A DNA stretch of 11,721 bases from an uncultured Oscillospiraceae bacterium (GCA_900553525.1 USDZ01000040.1:1-11721); one strand, 5' to 3'; shown: positions 1 through 8,256, numbered from the stretch's first letter. Notes: generated by a model from the letters alone, not told the origin. Program-made: numbers and translations.

Positions 1-4
1 GAAC

Positions 5-100
5 ATAGTGAAAGCCAGCGTCTTTTAGGCGCTGGCCTTCCTATGCCCTTCTAGGCTCCTTCATGCCACCCGTTTTACGGGTGGTCATGACTTTCATTCT
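5..100 (-). mobile_element. Candidate IS200/IS605-type element end (hairpin cluster)
   Basis: Two strong hairpins lie close together. One pairs 14-20 (gccagcg) with 30-36 (cgctggc). The other pairs 61-72 (tcatgccacccg) with 78-90 (cgggtgg, a one-base bulge, then catga), giving a 12-bp stem with a five-base loop. A small cctatg/taggc pairing sits between them. On the minus strand the order is a CATGACCACCCG hairpin, a short spacer, then a GGCCAGCGCC hairpin followed by TTTC. From memory this resembles the subterminal hairpins of IS200/IS605 family elements, whose Y1 transposase TnpA recognises imperfect hairpins and which lack terminal inverted repeats. No tnpA or tnpB is in the window; it would have to lie beyond position 1. 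The hairpins could instead serve as a weak terminator for the polysaccharide operon, although neither has a good T tract. Confidence 0.4.
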
Positions 101-151
101 ATCTCGTCGTTTCGACTTCAACTGTATGATCTACCGTTCCTTCACCACTTT

Positions 152-862
152 TTAGTTTCGCCTTTTCCTTCTAAAAGGTCCTAACAGTTTCAGAATCCAT
201 TTCCGGGCTACCAATTTACATTTATCCCTGCGTGGAAGCCAGGACGCCGCAAATAAATGAACGGAATACGTGTTGTCTGTCTGATTGGACAGGATTCCAC
301 TATAATCCGCTGGGCAGAAGTATTCTTTTGGGAAAACCGTAAACCCATCGACGGTTTGCAGGGTGTTATTGCAGACCAGTCCATGCTCAATTAAAATTTC
401 AGTAAACTGCTGAACCACCGTTTTGAGATCATAACCGTTCGCTTTTGTCAGAAACTCCCGCTCTTCATAAGATTTCAGCATCTGCGCAAACAGGGGATTG
501 TTTGGTTCTTTACTGTACAGGACTAAGCCCGGGGCAACACACTCGTTTTCAAATCCCGAAAAAGCGTCGCATTGTTCCATCAAAGGGGCGAAGGACTTTA
601 GCACTTTTACATCTGTATCAAAATAGATACCGCCATAACGGTACAATATATCAAACCGCAGCACATCCGAAGCAAAAGCGTATTTACGGGCGTCGTACGC
701 CTGCCGGCAATAGCGGTTGATATCCAAATTGACATTCGACTCGTTCCATTCCTTGATGTCCCATCCGGGGAAAAATTTTCGCCAACTTTTTATGCACTGC
801 CGGATAACATGCGGTTTCTTTTTCCCACCGAGCCAAATATAGTGAATGGTCTTGTTCGGCAT
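152..862 (-). CDS. DXD glycosyltransferase (GT32 / capsular polysaccharide synthesis type)
   Basis: This 236-residue cytoplasmic glycosyltransferase probably transfers a sugar from a nucleotide donor to the growing repeat unit of a surface polysaccharide. It opens with IPK-like NKTIHYIWLGG (residues 3-13), typical of the Gly_transf_sug/Caps_synth families. The segment ASDVLRFDILYRYGGIYFD (64-82) leads into the metal-binding DXD motif FDTD (D82 and D84). There is no signal peptide or membrane segment; the last 25 residues are very basic (PFRRKRRN), which could favour membrane association. The ATG start has an AGGGTGA-like binding site about 8 bases upstream. It is the last visible gene of the minus-strand operon, separated from the flippase gene by 204 bases, a wider gap than elsewhere in the operon. 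Donor and acceptor sugars cannot be told from the sequence. Confidence 0.85.
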   Translation of the reverse strand: MPNKTIHYIWLGGKKKPHVIRQCIKSWRKFFPGWDIKEWNESNVNLDINRYCRQAYDARKYAFASDVLRFDILYRYGGIYFDTDVKVLKSFAPLMEQCDAFSGFENECVAPGLVLYSKEPNNPLFAQMLKSYEEREFLTKANGYDLKTVVQQFTEILIEHGLVCNNTLQTVDGFTVFPKEYFCPADYSGILSNQTDNTYSVHLFAASWLPRRDKCKLVARKWILKLLGPFRRKRRN

Positions 863-896
863 ATTACTTCACCCTGGCTTTCCCTTTTATCAATGG

Positions 897-1075
897 CCCT
901 TTTCAAGTTAAGTGTTGGTGGGGCAAGCGTCGAATAAATAGTGAACGGCACAGGCTTTTAGTCAGTACTATCTCTCTTTTATCATTAGCCATTGTAGTGC
1001 CCATTCAGGTTTCCTAATGAATATTTCTACGTTGGATTTTATAGTGGAGCAGTAGCAACACTTAACCTAAAAGGG
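897..1075. repeat. Imperfect 20-bp inverted repeat bounding a ~180-bp non-coding segment
   Basis: The left arm at 897-917 reads cccttttcaagttaagtg then ttg. The right arm at 1056-1075 (caacacttaacctaaaaggg) is its reverse complement apart from a one-base gap and two mismatches in the middle; the inner 11 bases (907-917 and 1056-1066) match perfectly. The arms enclose about 138 bases with no reading frame of note and one weak catta g/ctaatg pairing. The right arm runs into the last codons of the flippase gene. The layout fits a MITE-like remnant of an insertion sequence or a very large hairpin in the operon mRNA. I see no convincing target-site duplication. A minus-strand TATAAA at 1038-1043 might be part of a weak internal promoter but lacks a good -35. 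Confidence 0.45.
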
Positions 1076-2587
1076 AGCTATCAATTTGACCACGATATTT
1101 TTCAATAATCTCTTTTCATAGGAATTCATGACAAAGAAGTACATCACCGGCACAAACAGCATCAGATAAGCGATTATCTTGATACCCAGATTGATATAAC
1201 CCGAAGCAAGGGGGATCCAATTGAAAACCGTTCCGATCAGTGTACATAAGATGCTGAAAACCCCGATTTTAGCGATTTCAAGCCAGAAGGCTTTTATTTC
1301 GATGCCGATTTTGCGCGCGTAATATACGTTCATGATGATGGCATCGGCGATAAAAAAGGTGAGCCCTGTTGTAAAAGCGCAGCCGGGGCCGCCGAAATAT
1401 TTGGCGGTGGGGATCGAAACTAAAATATTGATGACAGAGGCCGCCAAGAAAACCACCGAACGAAAGGCCAGTTTATTTTCGGCCTGTAAAATGGTGATGC
1501 CTATATTTTGAATCAAATCCACCGTAAAGGGAACGATCAAAAACAAGGTGATCCAATAGGCATCTTCGTATCCCGGGCCGACCCAAACGTCGATAAACTG
1601 TTGTCCAAACAAGATGAACCCGCTCAGGACACAGGAAAGAAGCAAAAATTGGAGTCTTCCAATGCGAATGAATAGATCGGACAACTCTTTCCGTGGGGCA
1701 TTTTCAGCGACCATTCCGGTCACCTTAGGCAGAAAAACACTGGTGATCACCGTGGATAACGACATATAGGCATTAAAAATGGTAGTGGCCGTGCTGTAAA
1801 CCGCCACGACAACCGTATTGGACACGATGCCCAAAATCACCGGATTGGTGCGCCAGAAGAGCTGATCCATAATAGATCCCAGGAACACAAAAAAGGAAAA
1901 ACCCATCATGCTTTTAAACAACTGTCTGTCAAAAGCATGCAGCTTGATTTTCATTTTGAGTTTGCCCAGGCTGTAAAAAGCTTTGGCCAGGACCAATAAA
2001 AGATTAAAAAGCGTTTGTACAATGACAACCCCGAGCGCATACGGGTATTCCTGCATGACGGCGATCACGACAAACGGCTGGATCACAATCTGAAGGATTG
2101 TGACCAGCTTCAGATACACAAATCTCTCATAAGAGATAATCACCGCATCAAAGATTTTTGAAGGGATGGTAATCACGATATTGATCAGCAGGACAATAAA
2201 AATCTTTTTAGCGCTGACGATTTCTCCCGGCGTTAAAGAATTATGAAAAATCCCCTCCAAATTCCAATAGCATATTGCTCCGGCCGCCAGTACCAATAAG
2301 GTTATAATCAGATAGATGAGAGAAGAAAGGGCCAGAACATTTTCCATGTTCCGGTTGTCACCCAGAGTTTTATATTTAGAAAAATAGCGGGTAATCGTCG
2401 AAGACAGGCCAAAATCCATCACCGAAAAATAAGCGATGAAGGAACCCATTAATTGATAGAGGCCATATTCAGCCTGCCCCATAGCGTGCAGCAGCAACGG
2501 GACGTAGAGAAATCCGATGACCGCATTGGCTATTAGAGAGATGTAGGATAAAACGACGCCGATTTTCCGTTGATTTGTTTGCTCCAC
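1067..2587 (-). CDS. Wzx-type polysaccharide flippase (MOP superfamily)
   Basis: A 506-residue integral membrane protein of the polysaccharide-transport branch of the MOP exporter superfamily. Such proteins flip the undecaprenyl-diphosphate-linked repeat unit from the inner to the outer face of the cytoplasmic membrane. The N-terminus is characteristic: a basic start, a first helix (about residues 8-33), then GQAEYGLYQLMGSFIAYFSV and DFGLSSTITRYFSKY (about 37-71). About a dozen hydrophobic segments follow, with loops such as FGQQFIDVWVGPGYEDA near 325-343. Length is normal for the family. The start is GTG at 2585-2587, with AAGGAG seven bases upstream (2595-2600). It begins 26 bases after the stop of the GT2 gene, so the two are probably co-transcribed. 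Substrate cannot be inferred. Family assignment is firm; the gene name wzx is by role only. Confidence 0.92.
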   Translation of the reverse strand: MEQTNQRKIGVVLSYISLIANAVIGFLYVPLLLHAMGQAEYGLYQLMGSFIAYFSVMDFGLSSTITRYFSKYKTLGDNRNMENVLALSSLIYLIITLLVLAAGAICYWNLEGIFHNSLTPGEIVSAKKIFIVLLINIVITIPSKIFDAVIISYERFVYLKLVTILQIVIQPFVVIAVMQEYPYALGVVIVQTLFNLLLVLAKAFYSLGKLKMKIKLHAFDRQLFKSMMGFSFFVFLGSIMDQLFWRTNPVILGIVSNTVVVAVYSTATTIFNAYMSLSTVITSVFLPKVTGMVAENAPRKELSDLFIRIGRLQFLLLSCVLSGFILFGQQFIDVWVGPGYEDAYWITLFLIVPFTVDLIQNIGITILQAENKLAFRSVVFLAASVINILVSIPTAKYFGGPGCAFTTGLTFFIADAIIMNVYYARKIGIEIKAFWLEIAKIGVFSILCTLIGTVFNWIPLASGYINLGIKIIAYLMLFVPVMYFFVMNSYEKRLLKNIVVKLIAPF

Positions 2588-2613
2588 AGTGACTCTCCTT
2601 GATTTCCGTCAAT

Positions 2614-3537
2614 CTACAAAGCGGCGAATGATGCAGAAGGATTAAATCGTTTCAAACAGTCTTTTCCCCACTTTAACAAACAGGCGATTTTTAAAGTAAA
2701 CGCGGATATCTGCAGTTGTGAGCGAATCTCCCTGGAGGACATGCCCAGCCGTCTGCCAACTTTGGCATAAACGGCATAATGCCCCAGCCGCTGCTTCTTG
2801 TTTAAGGGCAAATGGTCCAGATCCGACTTGAGGGACAACAGATATCCCCGCGGGTTTCGATAAAACAGTTCCATATTATTCGCGGTGAGCCCATCCTCCA
2901 AATAGGCTCCGATATAAATGATCCGATCATACCAGCGCAGTTTATACCCTTTCGAGCCGATGGCGAACCAGACAACCGATTCGGTCAAAAAGTTTTCCCC
3001 CTCAAAAGAAGGGAAAGGAAACTGTTTGAGGATGTCTGTGTAAAAGACTTCCGCCTTATCTCCTATAATTCCATAGAACGCACGCTCCTGGGCGCTGCAG
3101 TCTACATAGTCTTTTCCATGGCCTCGGCCGATCATCTTCTCCCTGGTATACCCGCGCGCTCCCGCGACGCCGGCAAACGGATAGGGCGGGTTTTGCGGTA
3201 GTTCCCGCTCCCACTTGAGAATCGTTTCCACGGCGTCTTCCGTGATATAGTCGTCGCTGTCCACAATAAAGAACAGAGTCCCATGGGCCAGTTCGACGCC
3301 CCGGTTGATGGCCCTATGTTTTCCTCCGTTGGGGACCTTGTAATAACGAATCGAGAAGGGATGATTTTCTTCTGTCCATTTTTGAAACAATTCCTGGGTA
3401 TTGTCGGTGGAGCCATCGTCAATGACCAGCCATTCAAATTCGTGAACAGTCTGGCTTTTCAGAGAGGCATACAATCGATCGAGTATATATCCACGGTTAT
3501 AGGCGGGTGTAAATACGGTCAATTTTACTTTATCCAT
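2614..3537 (-). CDS. GT2 family glycosyltransferase (GT-A fold)
   Basis: An inverting GT-A glycosyltransferase, expected to act at the cytoplasmic face of the membrane on a lipid-linked oligosaccharide. Counting from the chosen start (307 residues): LTVFTPAYNRGYILDRL (6-22) is the nucleotide-binding start, VIDDGSTDNT (38-47) holds the first aspartates, NGGKHRAINRG (70-80) is the usual donor-side loop, and DSDD (93-96) is the DXD metal site. Further on, ENFLTESVVWF carries the likely catalytic-base acid. A longer frame with a TTG start at 3624 exists, but its extra 29 residues (basic, not conserved in this family) precede the fold and the TTG has no binding site. The ATG at 3537 has GGAAGGG about 11 bases upstream, so I chose it. 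That leaves a 103-base gap after the polymerase gene. Sugar specificity is unknown. Confidence 0.9.
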   Translation of the reverse strand: MDKVKLTVFTPAYNRGYILDRLYASLKSQTVHEFEWLVIDDGSTDNTQELFQKWTEENHPFSIRYYKVPNGGKHRAINRGVELAHGTLFFIVDSDDYITEDAVETILKWERELPQNPPYPFAGVAGARGYTREKMIGRGHGKDYVDCSAQERAFYGIIGDKAEVFYTDILKQFPFPSFEGENFLTESVVWFAIGSKGYKLRWYDRIIYIGAYLEDGLTANNMELFYRNPRGYLLSLKSDLDHLPLNKKQRLGHYAVYAKVGRRLGMSSREIRSQLQISAFTLKIACLLKWGKDCLKRFNPSASFAAL

Positions 3538-3640
3538 TGACTTGTGATCCCTTCCACCCCGCGAGGCCATTATTTTTACTACCATGACCAGAGTGCGGCC
3601 ACTTTTACAGTTTTCCGATTTCAAGCCAAGACAGATGATT

Positions 3641-5119
3641 TCAGGATTCCCCTTGTCCCTCCAAAATCGGATGGTGTTCTTTTGGGGATTCTTCTAATTC
3701 ATCTAAAGACTCCGGGTCCTGCCATACCAAACGGATAAAGAATCCGCAATATGTCCAAAAGACCGGCACGACAAAGAAACACATAAAGCCGATCAGATTG
3801 GAATCAAACAGATTCTCGGCCAGAATGCCCAGAATCAATCCAAACAGCAGCAAAATTATGGAATAGTTTTTGTCCTTTAAGGAACCGAAATAGAGTCGTT
3901 TGGCCCCCTTTAAGAAAAGCCATAGAGCAAAAATCAAGAATAACAGCAGGGCAACCGCACCGCTCCCAACCAGTATCTGAAGATATACATTATGCATATT
4001 TGCCACCAAACCAGGCGCCCGCTCTTTCAGATCTTCCGGAAGATATGGCGTGGCATACTCCAAAATGTTCGCGTCGCCTACCCCGTATAACAGGTGGTCC
4101 TTCGCCACCATCAGACCGGCGGTCCAAATGGTGATGCGGCCGTTCGATACGTCGTCGTTCAAATATTCTCTTTGTGTGTCATTCGGCGCAAATAATTTTT
4201 CTGTATCCAATGGGTTGTCATTGTTAAAACGATGGTCGATATACTGATAAAAAGACGGCAGATAGCCCATCAGGTAATTGGAACCTTTCCAAGCGGAAAA
4301 ACTGGCCCCAAAACCGACGCCGATGGAAAGGACGGTCAGCAATGAGAAAAGGAGTGGCTTTGTGGATTTCTGCATAAACAAATTTTTACAGGCAAACAAC
4401 AACACGGCCGCCAGGGCGATGGAAAGGCAGACGATGGCGGAACGGGAGTTGCCGAGAAACAGAACAATGAACTGAACCAGAATATTGCCGATCAGAAAGA
4501 TTCTCAACGGCATCCGCAACGTGCCGCTTTTTCTAAAACCGGCATAATTGATGGCCGATACAAAAATCGAGATAAAGGCAAACAGCGATCCGGAATTGGG
4601 ATTACCCAAAATTCCAAAAAGGCGGTTTTCAAAAGTGCCGAAGATGTATTCGGTCTCTTCGACGGTGTAAGAGAATTGAATATCGGTTATAAAAATGAAA
4701 AGGGATGCCAACGACACAAGCAGTGTAATTCCAATAATGATAAAATTCAGAATATACAGCTCTTTGAGCACCTGACCTTCTTTTTGCTTCTGATCAAGAA
4801 GCAGGGGCACCAGGATAGCCACCACGCCATATAGGGTGAAGACCGCATTTCGCATGAAATTCTGGCGAAAATTCAAGAGGGCGCTGATTCCGGTTATAAA
4901 GAGAAAAAGAAATACGACCCAGAAGATCTTTTTCTGAAAGAGAACGTGTTTTTTAAAAATATCGTATAAGAAAATAGCCCCTCCCCACAAGAGGAACACC
5001 TTCAAAAATTCGGAAGCAAAAGAATTTGTAAAAGGCAACACATACAAAAACGCCATGACAATCAAAGCGCCTTTGTAAGCCAGAGTGTTTGCAAGTATTT
5101 TATCCATTATTACACGCAT
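3641..5119 (-). CDS. Wzy-type polysaccharide polymerase / O-antigen ligase family membrane protein
   Basis: A 492-residue multi-pass membrane protein (about 11-12 hydrophobic segments) of the O-antigen ligase/polymerase superfamily. It probably joins flipped repeat units into a chain on the outer face of the membrane. Family marks, counted from the chosen start, are LGNPNSGSLFAF (about 171-182), LGNSRSAIV (222-230), then a large external loop of about 60 residues ending in NGRITIWTAGLMVAKDHLLYGVG (shown by R328, W332 and G346) and the MHNVYLQIL histidine (H376) that follows. The loop Arg and His are typical of Wzy/WaaL proteins. The C-terminal tail is short and acidic. The start is set by AAGGAG at 5126-5131, six bases from the ATG at 5117-5119; an in-frame ATG at 5137 lies upstream of that site and is less likely. 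It follows the GT4 gene by 56 bases. Confidence 0.88.
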   Translation of the reverse strand: MRVIMDKILANTLAYKGALIVMAFLYVLPFTNSFASEFLKVFLLWGGAIFLYDIFKKHVLFQKKIFWVVFLFLFITGISALLNFRQNFMRNAVFTLYGVVAILVPLLLDQKQKEGQVLKELYILNFIIIGITLLVSLASLFIFITDIQFSYTVEETEYIFGTFENRLFGILGNPNSGSLFAFISIFVSAINYAGFRKSGTLRMPLRIFLIGNILVQFIVLFLGNSRSAIVCLSIALAAVLLFACKNLFMQKSTKPLLFSLLTVLSIGVGFGASFSAWKGSNYLMGYLPSFYQYIDHRFNNDNPLDTEKLFAPNDTQREYLNDDVSNGRITIWTAGLMVAKDHLLYGVGDANILEYATPYLPEDLKERAPGLVANMHNVYLQILVGSGAVALLLFLIFALWLFLKGAKRLYFGSLKDKNYSIILLLFGLILGILAENLFDSNLIGFMCFFVVPVFWTYCGFFIRLVWQDPESLDELEESPKEHHPILEGQGES

Positions 5120-5175
5120 ATAAAACTCCTTAAACATCCGACAGACTTGTCCGTCTTTATCATTTTACCCATCCG

Positions 5176-6273
5176 TCATTTTTGATTGCCGAGCGTCAGA
5201 TACAAATCCTGCAATTTATAAATTACGGAATCCAGATCAAAGCCCGCTTGTTTTACTTTATCGGCGAAACTCGAACGATCCACACTGGGAATCCTCAGAA
5301 TCTCTTCGGCCCATTCCACAGGGGAAGAGCGGAGAGAAACGTAATGAACAAGATCGGTAATCCTGGTCTCCTGGGTAATGGTGTCTGAAACAAAGCAGGG
5401 AAGCCCGGAACACTGCCCTTCAATGACAGAAATGGGAAATCCCTCATAAAAAGACGGCAGGATCAGAGCGTCAAAGGCCGAGAGCATCTCATGAATATTA
5501 TCCACATTACCCGCAAAGAAAACCGCCTGCGCGATCCCTCGTTCCGACGCCTTTTGCCTGCACGCCTCCATGTCCCTGCCGGCGCCGCAAAACACCAGCC
5601 GAGCCTGTGGATTCCTGTCTAAGATCGCGTGAAAAACGTCCAGGGTAAAAAGCTGGTTTTTGGGATGAAGAAAATTCCCCACCTGTCCCAGGACAAACGA
5701 ATCCCCCAGGGCATAATCTTGCCGGATTTTCTCTCTGGCATTTTCGTTAAAACGGAATTTATCGGTTTCGATGCCATTATAGATATAAACCGTTCCCGCA
5801 ACATCCCCGTGAAAAAGATAGGCCGCAGATTTTTGACTGCAGGAAAACTTATGCGTGGCGTATCGTGTCGTGCGCTTTATTGCGAAAGGGTATAGAAGTT
5901 TCCCCGGCCGTGAGGGTGGCATGGAGGTGCTGTGCGCATGGGCAATACGCACCGTCGCCCCGCCTTTTTGGGCGGCTCTTAATGCGAACATAGACATGGC
6001 GTCCTGATGCACTTCCACTATTTGATAATGATTTTCTTGAACCACACGCCGAATATCCGCAAGGTTTCCCAAAAAGCTTTCGGTTTTTGTCCGGACATGG
6101 TATATACGGCCGCCCATGGCCCGGATTTCCGGTTCGTAATCGCCGGCGTCTTTTCCATGAACCACAAAATCAAACTGTATTTTTTCACGGTCGATATGTC
6201 GATAAAAATTCATCAGCATGGTTTCCACGCCGCCGCGATTCATCACGCTGACTACATGTAATACGCGAACCAT
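5176..6273 (-). CDS. GT4 family glycosyltransferase (EpsF/CapM-like)
   Basis: A 365-residue retaining GT-B glycosyltransferase, first gene of the visible operon. The N-terminal domain opens with VLHVVSVMNRGGVETMLMN (4-22), including the Gly-Gly acceptor loop (G14-G15). HAHSTSM (112-118) is the usual His-rich strand, and IYNGIETDKF (164-173) is the linker into the C-terminal donor domain. That domain has VLGQVGNFLHPKNQ (194-207), then the family's E-x7-E pair in SFYEGFPISVIEGQ (E277 and E285), which contacts the nucleotide sugar. No membrane segment is seen, so it acts at the inner face. The ATG has AGGTGAT immediately upstream, good spacing. Its closest named relatives by motif are exopolysaccharide enzymes such as EpsF, but the donor sugar cannot be assigned. 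Confidence 0.92.
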   Translation of the reverse strand: MVRVLHVVSVMNRGGVETMLMNFYRHIDREKIQFDFVVHGKDAGDYEPEIRAMGGRIYHVRTKTESFLGNLADIRRVVQENHYQIVEVHQDAMSMFALRAAQKGGATVRIAHAHSTSMPPSRPGKLLYPFAIKRTTRYATHKFSCSQKSAAYLFHGDVAGTVYIYNGIETDKFRFNENAREKIRQDYALGDSFVLGQVGNFLHPKNQLFTLDVFHAILDRNPQARLVFCGAGRDMEACRQKASERGIAQAVFFAGNVDNIHEMLSAFDALILPSFYEGFPISVIEGQCSGLPCFVSDTITQETRITDLVHYVSLRSSPVEWAEEILRIPSVDRSSFADKVKQAGFDLDSVIYKLQDLYLTLGNQK

Positions 6274-6376
6274 TTTATCACCTGATTTTCATGTGTATCC
6301 CCTGATTTGCGCAACAAATCCGTCTTTTAAGCATAAAAACGGCACCCATTTATTGGCACGGCTTTTTCACAAAATA
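6274..6376 (-). promoter_or_regulatory. 5' leader of the polysaccharide operon
   Basis: About 100 bases lie between the predicted transcription start and the GT4 start codon. Two small hairpins are visible: 6320-6342 (ccgt...acgg, eight pairs with one mismatch) and a gatttg/caaatc stem near 6303-6319. A four-codon frame (ATG AAA ATC AGG TGA) overlaps the GT4 binding site just upstream of the real start. No JUMPstart/ops sequence is present. It may simply be an untranslated leader; a regulatory role is a guess. Confidence 0.3.
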
Positions 6377-6382
6377 TTACTC

Positions 6383-6411
6383 ATTATAGCACAAGCCCTT
6401 ATCACCGTCAA
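6383..6411 (-). promoter_or_regulatory. Promoter of the polysaccharide operon (extended -10)
   Basis: On the minus strand TTGACG (6406-6411) and TATAAT (6383-6388) are exactly 17 bases apart, with TGC directly before the -10, making it an extended -10 box. Five of six -35 bases and all -10 bases match the sigma-A consensus. Transcription would start near 6376 and run into the GT4 gene. It lies just downstream of the pyruvate kinase terminator, so the operon appears to be independently and strongly transcribed. Confidence 0.82.
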
Positions 6412-6463
6412 ATACACATGCTTTGAAGCGGATCCACATGTTACCCGGCAGGTATAAGCATGC

Positions 6464-6492
6464 AAAAAGGTCCAGCGTCGCTGGACCTTTTT
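6464..6492 (-). terminator. Rho-independent terminator of pyk
   Basis: A perfect inverted repeat: aaaaaggtccagcg (6464-6477) and cgctggaccttttt (6479-6492), separated by one base, so about 11 pairs plus a small loop in RNA. T5 tracts flank it in both directions, so it could work on either strand. It sits 19 bases beyond the pyk stop codon and separates pyk from the polysaccharide promoter. Confidence 0.9.
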
Positions 6493-6510
6493 AGAATGTC
6501 AAATCCGAAA

Positions 6511-8256
6511 TTACTTGGCACCGCCGTAAAGGACAGCGCCCCGTTCCCCATCCACCGTTACGGTGGTGCCGCTTTTGAGGATACGCGTCGCGCTGGCCGC
6601 ACCCACGAGGACGGGTTTTTCCAGCGTCATGCCCACAATCGCGGCGTGGCTGTTGAGCCCCGGCGCTTCCGTGACGATGCCGGAAGCATCCCGCAACAGG
6701 GAGAGAATACGATTGGAAGTCTGCGGGATAACGAGGATATCTCCTGGCCGGAAGGTGCGAAGCGCCTCATCTTCATCAGCGGCGACACAGAGATTGCCGC
6801 AAGCGGTATAAGGAGTGGCACCCACCCCCTGTACCAGAATATTGCCTACCAGCTGGACTTTCAGCAGATTGGTGGTGCCTGAAATCCCAAGAGGTGCCCC
6901 CGCCGTGATGACCACCAGGTCTCCGCTTGTGATATAACCCGCCTTTTCCGCCTGCTCTACCGCATGGTCGAACAGTTCGTCCATGTTGTTTTTCTCCTCC
7001 GCCATGAGAGGAACCACTCCCCAGGACAGATTCATCTGCCGCAGAACGGAGGGGGTTGGTGTGCAACAGAGGATGGGACAGGCGGGACGGTATTTGGAGA
7101 TCATCCGGGCTGTTGTTCCCGACTTTGTTACCGTGATGATGGCTTTGGCGCCCAGATCGTGGGCGGTCGTGACCGTCGCGTGCGAAATCGCATTGGTGAC
7201 GTTTGGAGCTTCCTGCATATCGCGGGAGGCAAAACGCTTTTTATAGTTGATGTCCTGCTCGGTCCGTTCCGCGATGCGCGCCATGGTACGCAGCGCCTCG
7301 ATGGGATAGGCCCCCGCCGCCGTCTCTCCTGAAAGCATGATGGCACTGGTGCCGTCGTAAATGGCGTTGGCGACGTCGGTGGCCTCCGCCCGGGTGGGGC
7401 GGGGATTCTTCATCATGGAATCAAGCATCTGGGTGGCGGTGATGACCTGGAGCCCCGCATTATATCCCTTGTGGATAAGGGCCTTCTGGATGATCGGGAT
7501 CTCCTCCATGGCGATTTCCACCCCCATGTCCCCCCGGGCAACCATGATGCCGTCCGAAACCCTGAGAATTTCGTCGATATTATCCACGCCCTCGGCGTTT
7601 TCGATTTTCGCTATGATCCGGATGGTATGATTTTGGTTTCGTTCGAGTTCCTGCCGGATCTGAAGCACATCGGCGGCCCTCTGAGTGAAAGAGGCCGCGA
7701 TGAAATCCGCCTCCATCTCGCAGGCAAAAGCGATGTCCGCCTTATCCCGGTCGCTCATGAACGGCATGGAAAGGGCGGCGCCAGGAACGTTGATCCCCTT
7801 ATTAGAAGACACGGCGCCCCCGTTGAGCACGGTACAGACGATGTCGGTATCGGTGGTTTTTTCCACGACAAGATCAATCAAGCCGTCGTCGATCAGGATA
7901 TGGCTTCCCTTATCCACGTCGCCGGGGAGACCGGCAAAACTGATGGAAGCCCGTTCCGCTGTTCCTTCGGTGGGAACGGTGGTCAGGATAAACGTGTCTC
8001 CGGCTTTGAGCATGACTTTTTTTGGAAAGGTGCCCAGCCGGATTTCCGGCCCTTTGGTGTCAATTAGGATGGCGACGGGCAGTTGCAACTCCTCCCGCAA
8101 CGCCCGGACTTGATCGATTCGGGCGCGGTGCGCGTCGTGGTCCTGATGAGACATGTTGATGCGGGCCACGTCCATGCCCGAGAGCATCAATTCACGTAAA
8201 ACAGCGGGATCGTCGGTGGAGGGCCCGAGAGTGCAGATGATTTTGGTTTTTCTCAT
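6511..8256 (-). CDS. pyk: Pyruvate kinase with C-terminal PEP-utiliser-like domain
   Basis: Converts phosphoenolpyruvate and ADP to pyruvate and ATP, the last step of glycolysis, in the cytoplasm. It has 581 residues, matching the long Bacillota type rather than the ~470-residue E. coli type. It begins RKTKIICTLGPS; R32 and N34 (ARINMSH) and DTKGPEIR (66-73) belong to the active site. The signature RIIAKIENAEGV (213-224) includes catalytic K217, and ARGDMGVE (240-247) holds the metal ligand D243 region. TATQMLDSM (273-281) follows. The B domain lies at about 75-165 and the C domain at about 350-470. The extra domain (about 480-581) carries SHAAIVG (H537), like the phosphohistidine site of PEP synthase. 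ATG at 8254-8256 was chosen; the GTG three codons earlier sits almost on the AAAGG binding site. Monocistronic, with its own terminator. Confidence 0.97.
   Translation of the reverse strand: MRKTKIICTLGPSTDDPAVLRELMLSGMDVARINMSHQDHDAHRARIDQVRALREELQLPVAILIDTKGPEIRLGTFPKKVMLKAGDTFILTTVPTEGTAERASISFAGLPGDVDKGSHILIDDGLIDLVVEKTTDTDIVCTVLNGGAVSSNKGINVPGAALSMPFMSDRDKADIAFACEMEADFIAASFTQRAADVLQIRQELERNQNHTIRIIAKIENAEGVDNIDEILRVSDGIMVARGDMGVEIAMEEIPIIQKALIHKGYNAGLQVITATQMLDSMMKNPRPTRAEATDVANAIYDGTSAIMLSGETAAGAYPIEALRTMARIAERTEQDINYKKRFASRDMQEAPNVTNAISHATVTTAHDLGAKAIITVTKSGTTARMISKYRPACPILCCTPTPSVLRQMNLSWGVVPLMAEEKNNMDELFDHAVEQAEKAGYITSGDLVVITAGAPLGISGTTNLLKVQLVGNILVQGVGATPYTACGNLCVAADEDEALRTFRPGDILVIPQTSNRILSLLRDASGIVTEAPGLNSHAAIVGMTLEKPVLVGAASATRILKSGTTVTVDGERGAVLYGGAK

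Noticed and set aside
3538..3624. TTG start for the GT2 gene, adding 29 residues
   Set aside because: No ribosome binding site before the TTG, and the GT-A fold begins only after the ATG at 3537.
7471..8067. Long plus-strand open frame (198 codons) opposite pyk
   Set aside because: It lies wholly antisense to a conserved, well-matched enzyme and its protein has no recognisable domain; GC-rich genes often leave such open antisense frames.
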